Assembly (NCBI GenBank): GCA_964023275.1
Contig: OZ029916.1
Span: forward strand, 38,917,396 to 38,981,395
Length of the DNA: 64,000 nucleotides
Source: Norana najaformis
Lineage: Eukaryota > Annelida > Clitellata > Crassiclitellata > Hormogastridae
Direction of reading: 5' to 3'
Part shown: piece by piece, positions 51,123 through 62,600 of the stretch
Numbering within the stretch: position 1 is the first letter of the stretch
How the letters are laid out: every line of letters starts with the position of its first letter
Translations under genes and position numbers: made by a program
The notes under the pieces: model-generated
What the model was told of the DNA's origin: nothing
The model's database searches: none
What the model saw: only the letters and a program-made list of their open reading frames with translations

Positions 51123-51649
51123 TCGATGGACTTGACATTTCCTATTTGGATCAACTCTTCAAGGTCCATAATTGAAAACGAACAGATGGAACGTTTTGGT
51201 CAACTAAATGGGCAATGATTTCTCACCGTGTTTTCTTAGACTGGTTTTCTAAACAGGTTTTCCTACTATGTAGATAACTTATAGAGAAGCTACATAAATA
51301 TAGTTTATTCGCATTACTTTACATTCTTATTCGAATGTCTCCGTTTGTTGTGATCGTTGTACTGTTGAACTGTTAAGCGATTTTAGTAATGTAATTATAC
51401 TGCGCAGAAGTTTTCTCGGTTATTTACTGCGTGCTTCTCATGCGTAGCAACAACACGATTTGTGTATGATTTTTCAAAGACCTTTTATACATTTATCGCT
51501 TTGCACTTCTCTGTCCTGGTCTTCCTCCTCCATTTTTCTCTTCATCATATTTCTTATTGCTTTATTTATTATTATTCATTGATTCATCACTCCTCTTTCT
51601 TTTCTTCCTCCTCGGGTTTCACCCTGATTTCTCCTCTTCTAGTGTAATA

Positions 51650-51745
51650 TGGATCTCACCCGATAAATTCATTGAAAAATGAGCAAAGTCGAGGCCATAC
51701 GGTCGCTATAGAAAAACGTGTGGCCTACATTTACATTTCTACTAA
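51650..51745 (+). mobile_element. SINE, family C, 3' part
   Basis: GGATCTCACCCGATAAATTC, AAAGTCGAGGCCATACGGTC, then ACATTTACATTTCT. Confidence 0.75.
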
Positions 51746-52130
51746 CTTTTCTTCCTCTCTTTCAGTTATATCTTCACAGCTGTTCTTCCTTTCGCCATAT
51801 TCCTCTTCAACTCCTCTTCCTCTATAAATTATTCGTTTTCGGTTCCTCTTCCATCAGACGGAGCTGATGTGTCTCATCTCACACCTTTTTCTCCCTCTCC
51901 TAGAAATGAAATTCTTTTGGTGCAGGGTTGATATAGATACAGACTATATATAATTTTGTCATTACGAGACATTTCTTGACTTATTGACACTGTTCCATCA
52001 TTTTCGGCAATCGTTACAGTTGGTTGGGATACCGTTTGACCTTTGCGATGGCGACTAGATTGAGGCGCATTGACGGTTAATATATCACTGGAGTGTTTAA
52101 TTTGCGAAGCCCTTCGTCATTTAGCATTCG

Positions 52131-52136
52131 AATAAA
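52131..52136 (+). terminator. Candidate polyadenylation signal AATAAA
   Basis: First canonical AATAAA on the + strand after the reelin stop codon that I noticed. Use is not demonstrated. Confidence 0.3.
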
Positions 52137-52399
52137 ATACACCAATCATTTTATCCCATTCATCTGTCTCCTTCCCATCATCATTGTCGTTGTTCTCGTC
52201 GTCGTTGTTATCAGCAGCATCGCCCAATCTTCCAGTCTTGATTGAAATTTGATGGAAATATATAACCAAGTTTCCACGTATTGCATAATCGGCGCCACAA
52301 TCATCACAATCGTCGTCAACATTTGTCTTGGTCTCGCTGCGGGATGTCTCGCTTTGTTCCGTTTCTACATAGTTAGGAGGCCAATGTCGTCAGCAGATT

Positions 52400-53030
52400 G
52401 AAGATTATTCGCCAGTCCTCCAGTTAGTGTGATTTGTGTCTCGTAGTCTTTTTAGGCTGAGAGCCATAAGTGTTTTTAATACTCATGGTGACAAGAAACA
52501 TCTCTCACATAACCCCGTTTCCGTCTGAAAGTATTCCGTGATCTGTTTGTCTACATTTATCGCAGTCGAAGATTTCCGGTATATCTCTTGCACTGGTTTG
52601 CTAAGTTTTTCTGGTATTCCTGCATTTTGTATTGCCCTCCACATTCCGCCATGCCATACGCCGTCGAATGCTTGTTTGAAGTCTACAAAGTTGAAAGTTG
52701 GCTTTCTGGTTGTGCTCGATGCTTTTTCAAGTAGGCCTATCTAGGTCTACCTCATTATGAATAGCTGGTCAGTTGTGCGTCTTCCTGGTCTAAAGCCGGT
52801 TTTTTATTCCCCATTATTCCCCAAGTTCACTCTCAACAATATTGTGCTTCATTCTGTTTTCTATCATTTTGGTGAACACTTTTCCAGGGATGCTCTGTAG
52901 ACCGATACTTGTGTACAGTAATCCTTGCAGGCTTGCGAAACATCCCTTCCTTTTGTACACTGGGACGATTATTGATTTCCCTCCTAGTCTTCTGGAAGCT
53001 GTCTTGTTGAATTACGACTACTTGTATGAT
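52400..53030 (-). mobile_element. LINE reverse-transcriptase fragment
   Basis: On the - strand, frames read SIPGKVFTKMIENRMKHN and further on FVDFKQAFDGVWHGGMWRAI, which is the FVDFxxAFDxVxH motif of LINE reverse transcriptases, then IYRKSSTA. Several frame breaks are present, so the copy is dead. Confidence 0.85.
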
Positions 53031-53087
53031 TATGATGACGAAATTACGGCGACAAATTTATTTCCACTCTTTCCTCACTTCAGCGGT

Positions 53088-53107
53088 GATGATGATGATG
53101 GTGATGA

Positions 53108-53157
<50 letters not shown>

Positions 53158-53165
53158 ATGATATT
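53088..53165. repeat. (GAT)n-(CTG)n-(ATG)n compound microsatellite
   Basis: GATGATGATG, then about eight or nine CTG units, then about eight GAT units. From 53165 to 54050 I see no gene. Confidence 0.93.
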
Positions 53166-54334
53166 CCTAGATCTTCGCAAAACTTTCCGAATTTTCGTTT
53201 ATTGTTAGAAACATCAGTTTCGTTTGGCAATAATACAATTTTGTCGTTAGTGGAAGACTTCACAGATCCGGCCAATCGCAAGACATTGTTATAACAGTTG
53301 CGTGGTCTGTTCGGTCATAAACGGAACATGTCATCGACTGCACGTTCATTTCAAACAGAATTATCGTTGCGATTGCATGCGAATACAGTTTTCAGCAGAA
53401 ATGAAGAGGCGAAGGAATCGGAAAAGAAAGAAGAGCCGTAGTTCGTGCTTTCCTTCGAAGCCCTGGTTGGCCGCCATTACGAAAACGAATGATTCTTTCG
53501 GAGGGCAACAACGTCTGCTTCATGCAAGCGTCGTTTGGTGGCGCTAATGTCCGTCAGTCAGAGGATGGGAAATCACAGCGGTTGGTGTCATAGGTCGAAG
53601 TGAGATTAGGGATCTGGGGTCGGGGTTGATGCTGGAGTCATTAGCGGGATTTGATTTTATGGTAAGCTGTTCTCCAGCTGCTACATATGCAGCAAGGGTA
53701 GACGCCGGGTTAAGGATAGGTTTAGGTGATGGGGTTAAAGCAAGCTACGGCGTGGATCAAATTTAGAGCTGTGCAGTTTTAGTCGATTCTTATGCCATCA
53801 CGTGCAGTTTGTCGATTTGCAGATAGCCATGGAAATTTCTTGAGGATGGCGATGAAGGTTTAGAGTGTCTGTGGTCCGCAAAGAAAGAAGGAATTGCCTG
53901 ATTGGGAAGAGGGTGAGATGGATTGTCTGGCGCTGGTCGAGTGGTCTACTCGATTGTTAGTTCAGGTCAGGTTCGGGTTCTAATCGCGTCTAGTTTCATT
54001 AAGGTTGACTGTCGGACAAACGAAGCAAGTTGGTACGAACGAATGAACAAACTAACCAATGGAAAATGAAGAACAGAACAAAGAATGGATAAAGGAAAGA
54101 ACGAAGAAGAAATGAATGAAAAAAGGAGGAAAGACGAAAAAAGAAATAATGGAAATTAGGAATGATATTGGGATGATGGAGGGAAGAAGGGAGGAAGAAT
54201 GGGAGGAATGGAAAGAGGGATAGAAGTAGGGAAGAAGGGAGAGAGGAAAACTATTGCATTCCATATTTGCTGCAGGTTAATGAGTTGGGTATAAGTCAGG
54301 CAGAAAAGAAACCCGAAGAGACGGTACAGAAAGA

Positions 54335-54420
54335 CAGACAGACAGACAGGCAGGCAGGCAGACAGGCAGGCAGGCAGACAGACAGATATGCATACATACA
54401 GAGACAGACAGGCAGACAGA
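54335..54420. repeat. (GACA/GGCA)n microsatellite
   Basis: GACAGACAGGCAGGCA text. Purine-rich GAAGGGAGG sequence precedes it at 54055-54250. Confidence 0.93.
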
Positions 54421-54478
54421 TAGAGGTATACAACCATAGATTTGTGGTGCATGCAGTAGTCCTCCTCGCACTCCACCT

Positions 54479-54937
54479 CTATGTTCTCGGATCATCGCGT
54501 AGTTCCATGTCCTCTGAATCGGAAATAGTCCTTGCCCTTCGCTGTCCCTCATCGTCCTTCGACGACCCGACGATCCAACCACGGGCCGCCGTCTGCAATT
54601 CCCACTGCATGTCCCTCTCGGCCCCCGTCGAACTTCCGCCCCTCTCGCGGTCGAGACGGGGCGATGGAAGATCGGTCGACTCCGTTGTCACGCTACTCGC
54701 CCTTCGATCGTCGATCTCTGAGGCGGAAGAGGCCGCTCTGAGGCGCCCCCTGTCCACCGAGGACGGGGTGCCACTGGGGCATATGAGAAGGGCGCCCTTG
54801 GAGTGGCGATCTGAGGCGTCAGCGCTGATGACTATGAGAGGCATACGGGAGCTGGCGTTGGCGGGGCTTACGTCTCCGCCGCCCCCTCTGTCTACTCCAA
54901 CGCCCCTTGAGGAGCCCGACTCACGGGCTGAGGACAG
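54479..54937 (-). CDS. Candidate terminal exon of an unidentified gene
   Basis: On the - strand, an acceptor TTTGTGTAG at 54938 is followed by a GC-rich open frame of about 152 codons to a stop at 54479. It reads SADASDRHSKGALLICPSGT and later RRARTISDSEDMELRDDPRT. The composition, rich in Ser, Arg and acidic residues, resembles a disordered C-terminal tail. The + strand is also open over this range. I do not recognise the protein. Confidence 0.3.
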   Translation of the reverse strand: MSSARESGSSRGVGVDRGGGGDVSPANASSRMPLIVISADASDRHSKGALLICPSGTPSSVDRGRLRAASSASEIDDRRASSVTTESTDLPSPRLDRERGGSSTGAERDMQWELQTAARGWIVGSSKDDEGQRRARTISDSEDMELRDDPRT

Positions 54938-55139
54938 CTACACAAACATGCGGTGGATAACAACACAGTGCAATACAATACTATGCTATGCAATACAATC
55001 CGATGCAGTGTGTATGTTACACGATTACGCTGAGTAACGCTATGTCCATTGCATGTGTGTATGCATTGAGTTACTATACAGTGCAAGAAGACCGATTCCT
55101 TCGCACGCTGTTGTAATGTAAGTCTGATAACATAAGTAG

Positions 55140-55300
55140 GTAGCTAGGTAGGTAGGTAAGTAAGTAAGTAAGTAAATAAGTAAGCAAGTAAGTAGGTAGG
55201 TGGGTAGGTAGGTAGGTGGGTAGGTAGGTAGGTAGGTAGGTAGGTAGGTATGTAGGTAGGTAGGTAAATAAGTAAATAAGTAAATAGGTAAGTAATTAAA
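55140..55300. repeat. (AGGT)n/(AAGT)n microsatellite
   Basis: TAGGTAGGTAGG and TAAGTAAGTAAG, about 160 bp. Confidence 0.95.
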
Positions 55301-55439
55301 TAAGACACTTGTTAACACGCCATGTGTTCATCGGCTGAGCGAGGAATCGTAGACACACTATACAGCGAACAAGCTGTGCTCCATCCTATCCGAGGTTAGC
55401 TCTGGGTCTCAGTCTGATCCACACTTTGCCGCAAATCCA

Positions 55440-55715
55440 TTCGCTTTGCTCTGCCAAGTTTTTCGGTTGACCCGTCGGCCTGAATTCAAAGTGCAGCACA
55501 GAAGCTTCGCTGTGGTTGGTCTAACTTCCTGGAATATGTTGCCTAGCAACCAACGACATGACCTCCTTAACCTTTCTTTACCTCTTTTCCATTAAAGCGC
55601 TTGAAAACCATCCTGTTTCATTGTGGTTTTATGTTGTCTAGACAGAGGCTCGGGAACGCCTCTGAGGAATTTGTCTTGAAGAGGCGCTATATAAATTTTC
55701 GATTACGATTACAAT
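55440..55715 (+). mobile_element. LINE 3' end
   Basis: Reads [20 protein letters not shown] and NQRHDLLNL, paralogous to 22640-22895, with a 3' UTR ending GAAGAGGCGCTATATAAATT and CGATTACGATTACAATAACA. Confidence 0.85.
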
Positions 55716-55839
55716 AACACCAACAGTTTAATGCTGCAAGGCAAAACTTGCTTAGCAAATGAATATGACGATGATGTTGGTTACGACGACGACAGTGATG
55801 ATCATACTAATCCTAATGCTAATGCTAATAATAATAATG

Positions 55840-55846
55840 CTAATGC

Positions 55847-55919
<73 letters not shown>

Positions 55920-55935
55920 CATAATAATAATAATA
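55840..55935. repeat. (AAT)n microsatellite
   Basis: About 30 AAT units, followed by degenerate AGC/AGT trinucleotides to about 56040. Confidence 0.96.
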
Positions 55936-56092
55936 ATATTAATATTAACTTAAGTACTAGCAGTAATAGCAGCAGCAGTAATAGTAGTGGTAGCACTAGC
56001 AGTAATAGTAGCAGCAGAAGCAGCAGCAGCAGCAGTAGTAGTAATCCGACAGACCTTGAACCGGGAGCAGATGGTTCGCCGGAGACAGTTAC

Positions 56093-56240
56093 AGGTGGTA
56101 GATCGACTGATTTGGGAGGAATTGGTCGAGGGCGTCGTTGATGACCTTGGCGAGAGGAGTGGCGTCGATGCGTCCGTCTGGCGACCTCTGACGGCGTTCG
56201 CTATGCAGTTCTCGTTCGTCCTTTCGACAAACTCTCGCCC
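56093..56240 (-). CDS. Candidate exon of an unidentified gene
   Basis: On the - strand, acceptor GTACTCAG and donor CACCT|GTAACT bound an open frame that reads RSPDGRIDATPLAKVINDAL and DQFLPNQSIYH. It looks coding. I do not recognise it, and its phase does not join directly to the candidate exon at 54937. Confidence 0.3.
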
Positions 56241-56334
56241 CTGAGTACACACATCGTTTATAAGGTCAGGTCACGTTGATAATTAAGGTCAGATTAGGTC
56301 AGCTAGCGTAAGGAAGGGGAAGGGAATTGAAGTG

Positions 56335-56530
56335 AAGGGTGTGGTGGTGTAGGGTAGGGTAGGGTAGGGCAGGGCAGGGTAGGGTAGGGTAGGGTAGGGT
56401 AGGGTGGGCTGCGGTGGGGTGGGGGTGGGATGGGGTAGGGTGGGGTAGGGTAGGATGGGGTAGGGTAGGGTAGGGTAAGGAGGGGTAAGGAGGGGAAGGG
56501 GGTAGGGTGGGGTGGGGTATGGTAGGGTAA
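56335..56530. repeat. (AGGGT)n G-rich array
   Basis: About 190 bp of AGGGT/GGGGT words on the + strand with dense G runs, able in principle to form G-quadruplexes. It is a pentamer and not the TTAGGG telomere repeat. Confidence 0.95.
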
Positions 56531-56989
56531 AACAATGAAAGGAACTGGAATGAAATGAAATGAAGGAAAGGTACAGTAGTGGTAGGATAGGTAGAAATGA
56601 AATGAAGGAAATGAAGGTAGCGGAATGGAAGGAAAGGCAAGGTAAGGGGGTAGGCAGAAAAGACAAAGGAAGTATATCTATAGACAAGCCTGTGTGCGTA
56701 TGTCTGTGTGTGATTGGTCGGTGGGTGGATCCGTGTGTACGTCTGTGTGTATGCATATTTGACCGTGTATGTTAGTGTGTGCGGGTGTTTCAGTCATGCA
56801 GTCTAGTGGGTCGGATACGGTAACTGGTGACCAGTGTGTACTTAAAGTATCATCGACGAACAGGAAAGGGTAGTTGGATGAAGACTGGATGCAAGATGGA
56901 CTTAATAAACTCAACGGATCTTCTTCCCTCTCAACAAAACCATGGCTCTTCACTGCACCTACACCAACTATATATATAATAAGACTCCA

Positions 56990-57640
56990 AACTAGTACAT
57001 ATATATATATGCGACATATATATACATGCATGTATATCCTTGCACATATGTATAAATTTATATATTAACTTGCACCATGTGCTGGTTCTTATACACTGTA
57101 TATCTGGACGTGTTTGTATATCCATATCTATGTATGTGTAAGATTTCAATGCAAATGGTTTCAAAGCTCGGAGTAAACAAGCTATGTGGATATATAGATA
57201 TCCATATATGTATATATATCCATAATATTATTTCTATATTTATATGTAAATCTATATATGCATATATAAATATCCATTTGGCCTATTCGTCCGGGCTTAG
57301 CATTGTAATCTAATATAGCCTATGGTTCTCAGGAAAGCCCAACATGTGTAGCCTATATAGACATGTGCATAACTATATATATATATATATATTTAAATAT
57401 GTGTATAAATATATGAGGGATTAATCTTTTCAGAACTTCAGTCTTCCTTTCTTCTAGTCGACATCATCGCCGGAAATGCGTATATAGAAAATATATACAT
57501 ATACATATGCACACATCTGATCATATGCTTACATATATATACCAAATATGAGTACCTATTGTATACATATGCATACATATTTGCATACATATATCTGTGT
57601 ATATATACACAAAAGCATACATATGTACGCTTTTGTAAAG
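56990..57640. repeat. AT-rich TATATACATA region
   Basis: Discontinuous TATA/CATA microsatellite text. No convincing exon. Confidence 0.8.
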
Positions 57641-57759
57641 GAGGTGGGAGAATGAACCGCGATCGAACGAAAGATCATATATATCGTGAGGACGTGAATA
57701 CCAAAAGACATGGCTCCCTCCAGCGACCGCCATTAACTTTGTCCAAAGAATGCCCATTT

Positions 57760-58030
57760 TCTCTCCCTCCCTCCCTCACTCACTCTCTTTCCCTCCCTTC
57801 CTCGCTCTCTCTCTTTCCCTTCCTCACTCTCCCTCCCCAAAGAGGTGTGCTGCTCCGAATTGCTTATTGCAACTTCCTGTATACTCCGTTCACCATAGTC
57901 CTTTTGTCCAGTGCAGTCTGTCCTTTAACGTCATTTCGTCCTCTACCATCTTTCCTTTATCGTCCTGTCTTCTTGACGTCTGTTCTTTCTTGTCCTCTCG
58001 TTCTGCCATCTTTCCTTTATCGTCCTTTTG
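57760..58030. repeat. CT-rich tract
   Basis: CTCCCTCCCTCACTCAC text, then CTTTATCGTCCT repeated twice around 57950-58025. Confidence 0.85.
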
Positions 58031-58330
58031 TTCTATGATGTCATTTTGTTGGTCCAATCTGTAGTCCGTCCAGTCTTCTGTAAGGTGAATGTTCAAGGTA
58101 ACGAATATATTCACTTATATACTGCACGCCTTTATCAACATAATAATAATATTAATAATAACAATAACCAATATTGCTATAGCAGTAATAATAATAATAA
58201 TAATTATTATTATTATTATTATTTTTACTAATACTACTGCTACTACTAGAATTAGAATTATTATAATAATAATAGTGGTAGTATTGCAGTATAGTAGTGG
58301 TAGTAGTAGTAGTAATAATAGTAGTGGTGA

Positions 58331-58496
58331 TTGTGGTGGTGGTGGTGGTGGTGGTGGTGGTGGTGGTGGTGGTGGTGGTGGTGGTGGTGGTGGTGGTGGT
58401 GGTGGTGGTGGTGGTGGTGGTGGTGGTGGTGGTGGTGGTGGTGGTGGTGGTGGTGGTGGTGGTGGTGGTGGTGGTGGTGGTGGTGGTGGTGGTGGT
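58331..58496. repeat. (GGT)n, about 55 units
   Basis: A near-perfect trinucleotide run of about 165 bp on the + strand, flanked by TAG/TAA trinucleotides. It reads as poly-Gly, poly-Val or poly-Trp/Cys and, on the other strand, poly-His or poly-Thr, none of which is a gene. Confidence 0.98.
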
Positions 58497-58888
58497 AGGA
58501 ATAGTAGTAATTGGAAACTGGGATGGGTGTTAAAGCAGCGTCACTAAAGATTGTCCCCAAGTCACGTTTATTTGTGAACAATATGAGTGTGAAGGCTCTT
58601 GAAGGAATGAATGTGGGGTAAGATGTGCGAGAAGGTTATAAACAGAAGGGTATGAGGGTGAAGAGAGGATTAACCGAGTAAAACGCGGAGACTGGAGGCA
58701 GAAAACCCGGACAGGAGAGTCATGAAGGTCTGCAAGAATAGATGAATGAGATCGTTGTTCAATATTCGTGTTTATGTAATTTTAGAGCCTACATTTGTGC
58801 CATGTATATTCGAAAGGTTTAAAATAAAGGCATGTACGTTCAAAGACAACAAGTAACAAGAAGTAGGCCAATCCACCATGAGACTAAC

Positions 58889-59092
58889 CGTTGTCCTCTC
58901 GAGGCACGTCAGCAAGTGATGATGTTGCAGGCGGAAAAGATCCCCATCAATGGTAGGCGAAGACGTTTCTGTCTTCAGCAACCGAACTCCACTCTGCAGA
59001 GCCATCAGCTTCTGCGACACTTTCGCCTTGCTCGTCATGAACTCATCTCTCGACTTGGCCTGGACGTGACGCAAGCGAGCCAGACGCACGCT
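58889..59092 (-). CDS. Candidate exon of an unidentified coiled-coil protein
   Basis: On the - strand, a strong acceptor GTTTCGAATTGTAG precedes a 68-codon open stretch ending at ACAACG|GTTAGT. It reads VRLARLRHVQAKSRDEFMTS and KAKVSQKLMALQSGVRLL. The spacing F-K-V-QK-L-R-LL resembles the arfaptin-homology (BAR-like) helix of ICA1-type proteins, but the match is short and from memory. Confidence 0.3.
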
Positions 59093-59199
59093 CTACAATT
59101 CGAAACAGACAAAACAGATCAGGCGCCTAATAAATAATTACATCTAGCATTAGTTAGGCTCTTGCTAAGTTACTAAAACGCGTTACAAAAATGCAGACA

Positions 59200-59330
59200 C
59201 ATACACTCATGCTTAAACATACACACATATACACATACATATACACATACATACATACAAGCATACATACAAGCATACATACACACATACAAACATACGT
59301 ACATGCACACATACATACATACACATAAAC

Positions 59331-59365
<35 letters not shown>

Positions 59366-59485
59366 TACATATATGCATACATACACACATACATACGTAC
59401 ATGCACGCATACATACATACACACACATACATGTGTGCATACAAATAAATATATGCATGCATACATACACACATTCATGCATACA

Positions 59486-59516
<31 letters not shown>

Positions 59517-59610
59517 CAACACACACACACATATATACAGACATACAGACATACATACATTCATACATACATGCGTACATTGGTACGCACTTACATGTGT
59601 ATATATGCGC
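59200..59610. repeat. (CATA)n/(CACATA)n microsatellite
   Basis: About 400 bp of ACATACATACAC text. Confidence 0.96.
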
Positions 59611-59689
59611 ACACTGACATTCGTATCCATGTAAGTAAAGCTCCTACTTCACATGCGCAACGTAGGGGGCGCTCATTTCCTGCTCTTCA

Positions 59690-59905
59690 GCCCTTGAGCC
59701 GGCAATGGACGAATCCCAAGGTCCTGGACAGGGAGCCAGAGCATCCCAGGATTTGTCGTTTAATTCCCAGCTTAGGCCGATACCAAATGATAGTTTGTTG
59801 ACAGCGGCACATGTGCGCAGCTTAACCAGGGTCGTTACATGGAATCCGCTAGTCAGGCTCGAACCCGAAACCGTTAGCTCACATACCAAGCGCGCTACTG
59901 ACATA
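59690..59905 (-). mobile_element. tRNA-derived SINE, family B, near full length
   Basis: On the - strand: TAGCGCGCTTGGTATGTGAG, B box GGTTCGAGCC, AGCGGATTCCATGTAACGAC, and an end CCATTGCCGGCTCAAGGGC. Confidence 0.85.
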
Positions 59906-59999
59906 TAACTGTCATGCATAACTATATATACATACGTTTGTAACGATGGGTGGCAATGTGTGTGCATATTCATTCTAGGAGTTTGAACGAAACAGTCCA

Positions 60000-61200
60000 A
60001 TCCCAGTGTAAAAGACGAGTAATGATAAGTAATGATAGTCTGAGATACACAATTATATCGAAAAAATAGGTATTATACGTAAATAGGGCTTATACATAAA
60101 TAAGGCTTATACATCCCGCATCGATGAATACATATATATATATGCACAGTTATTTTTATGTGTGTGTGTTATAAAACGACTGTTGAATGCATTTATTAGC
60201 TTAATGGTGCCCAAGCAGAAGATATGTATATTTTGAAGATGAATGCAGATAGCAGCCGACATCTTCGGATAAATCAGTGGATGACCATAAGCCATTCGCC
60301 GACGACTGGACGTCACCTCCCACGTCACTATGTCGTGTAGACCGACCAGGAAATTATGACTTGTCCAGCTATTTGAACTTCTAATACTCTCCGCCTCCTC
60401 CCCTCCTTTTTTCTCCTGCTCTTTCTCCTCCTCCTCCTCCTCCTACTACGTCTTCAAGCAATATACATGTTTTGCTTGTTTTCTTCTAATATACATATAT
60501 TTATAGACGTTGCTTCTTTCTTCAAGTAACTTATACAATTTAGATATATACACTGTATATATATATTCCATATATTAAGTATTGATGCTTCCTTCCCTGT
60601 CTCTTGCAGGTGACTTTATATGTATTTATATCTAGATATCGACTTTTCCTCGAAGCAATGTACTTGTTCATTGCTTTCCTTCAAGTAATGTGCAAATTGT
60701 AGGTGCATGTTTTAATACTTCCTTGAAGCAGCACATTTGCAATAAATTAATATTAGTTCCTGGTTGATGCAACATAGACCGGGAACTATGGATATGATGT
60801 CAACTGTCAACCTTGACTGGGACTTCATTGGTACGGCTATACGTGTGTGCGAGAGCCCGCCATTGGAGGCTTTTCTAGTTATCTGAGTATTTTTTTGCTT
60901 ATAGGTAAACTTGTTCTTCTTTAAGAACTTTAGCATCACTTAGGCTAGCGCAGGCAGCGCTTTGTAACGTACACAAAAGGCGCTATATTAAGTGTCTAAA
61001 TAAATAAATATATACACGTAGCCGAACTTCTGGTTTCCTTGACCTACAGGTATTCACCTGACTTCCTTATATACAGGACTATGATATCCGCTTACAATTT
61101 CACTTGCAACGACCATCGATTGATGCCCTGGGCATTATTATAACGGCGCTACAAAAATCACTAGGTTAGTGAGAGTAGATTAGATTAGATATACATACAT
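60000..61200. other. No gene recognised; simple repeats and repeat tails
   Basis: Contains CTC-rich text at 60390-60450, tail motifs AAAAGGCGCTATATTAAGTG at 60965 and GGCGCTACAAAAATCAC at 61144, and (GATTA) words near 61175. Confidence 0.65.
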
Positions 61201-61609
61201 AAATACATACAAGCATGCATACATACACTCGTACATGTATGTGTATAATAATAATAAATACACTGCATATATACATGTATATATATGTGTGTGTCTATTA
61301 ATAAATGTAATATATAATTATGTATATAGTATATTGATATATCAAATAAAACCACGCTGTTCAGTTCATTCTATAGTTTAACAGTTGCCAGCAACAGACA
61401 CTAGTGTGACTATAGCGTTCTTCATGGACATAAAGTGTATGGTGTCAAAGCACACTCTCATACTGCCAGACAATTCAGCGACAGAACACCTTTTATGCCT
61501 CTCCCCAACTTGCCTTTTACTCATTTACCGACTTTTGAAAGGATGAAGGGCTGAGTGAGCGCCAGGTCACGTGGTCTTCAATCAATGTTCAGCAATCCAA
61601 GTAGTAACC

Positions 61610-62040
61610 CGGCACTAGCTATAGTGCCACTATAGTGCCACTATATGCTGTCACTTATATACAGTGCCACATTGCTAACTCACTGCTATAGGGTGCTATG
61701 TTGCTACTAAACGTTGTCACTGCTATACAGTATGACATTGTTAGTTTGCTACTACAGTGCTGTATTGCTAAATCACTGATATACAGTGCTATATTGCTAT
61801 ATTCACTGCTACAGTGCTATATTGCTACTAAATGTTGTCACTTCTATACAGTGCTATATTGCTACTAAACGTTGTCACTGCTATACAGTGCTATATTGCT
61901 GCTAAGTGTCGTCACTGCAGTACTGTGCTATATTGCTAATTCACTGCTATACAGTGCTATTTTGCTATTAAACTGCTACGCATTGCTTTAGTGCTACTGA
62001 ATATTTTCATTGCTATACAATTCTATATTGCTACTGCAGT
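61610..62040. repeat. Imperfect ~35-60 bp tandem array
   Basis: Units with CACTGCTATACAGTGCTATA and TTGCTACTAAACGTTGTC recur about ten times with varied spacing. Confidence 0.85.
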
Positions 62041-62264
62041 GACTTTTTGCTGCTGCGTTCGAGCTTAGAGACTATTGTTAAGGTCGCAGTAAATCGCGTA
62101 TGGCGCCAAATAAAGGGCAGAAAATGCAGGCGAAGGTTTTTGCAATTATAAAATAATTGACGAATATTCTTTTGCCGTTTCTCAAATCTTTTCTCCGTCG
62201 ACATTGGCGTAAAAAGCGCCGCAGGAATCCAAAAGTGTAAACGCATGCATCACATGCATACAAA

Positions 62265-62600
62265 GAGAGAGAGATATGGTTAGCAGACAGACATACAGAC
62301 AGACAGACAGACTGACACACACAGACACACATAAAGAAAGAAAAAAATACAGATAGAAAAAGTTAGGGACAAAAGCAAATTAGCCGAAAACAGACCGAGA
62401 GATAGAAAGAGACTGAGACAGAGGCAGAGTGACCGGGAGTTACAGACACATATATCGACAAACAGACAGCAGCCATTTTAATGCAGACGCAAGCAGAGAC
62501 ACAGAAAGACATAAAGACAGACGTAGAGACAAAGGCAGAATGATCAAAAGACACACACAGAGAGAGAGAGAGACACACACACACACACACAGAAAGCCAA
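62265..62600. repeat. (CAGA)n/(ACAGAC)n microsatellite
   Basis: Imperfect CAGACAGACAGA and ACACAGAGAG text over about 330 bp; a (TTATCA) tract follows at 62655-62740. Confidence 0.92.

Larger units (their letters stand above)
51123..52140 (+). other. Probable reelin 3' UTR
   Basis: Follows the stop codon. The first clear AATAAA is at 52131-52136, so a 3' UTR of about 1 kb is possible. The family C SINE at 51650 lies inside it. Confidence 0.4.

Noticed and set aside
50585-50870. Reading frames over TACA/ATGT repeats in several introns
   Set aside because: Tetranucleotide repeats are open in several frames (YMYVCMYV-type text) and carry no information.
54267-55037. 256-codon open frame on the + strand
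   Set aside because: It starts inside a (GACA)n microsatellite and overlaps the - strand candidate, whose frame has more protein-like text. Kept only as a shadow of a GC-rich segment.
56335-56530. Telomeric repeat
   Set aside because: The unit is the pentamer AGGGT with many variants, not TTAGGG.
58089-58581. Frames with long Gly, Val or His runs
   Set aside because: Direct consequence of the (GGT)n array; no flanking coding signal.
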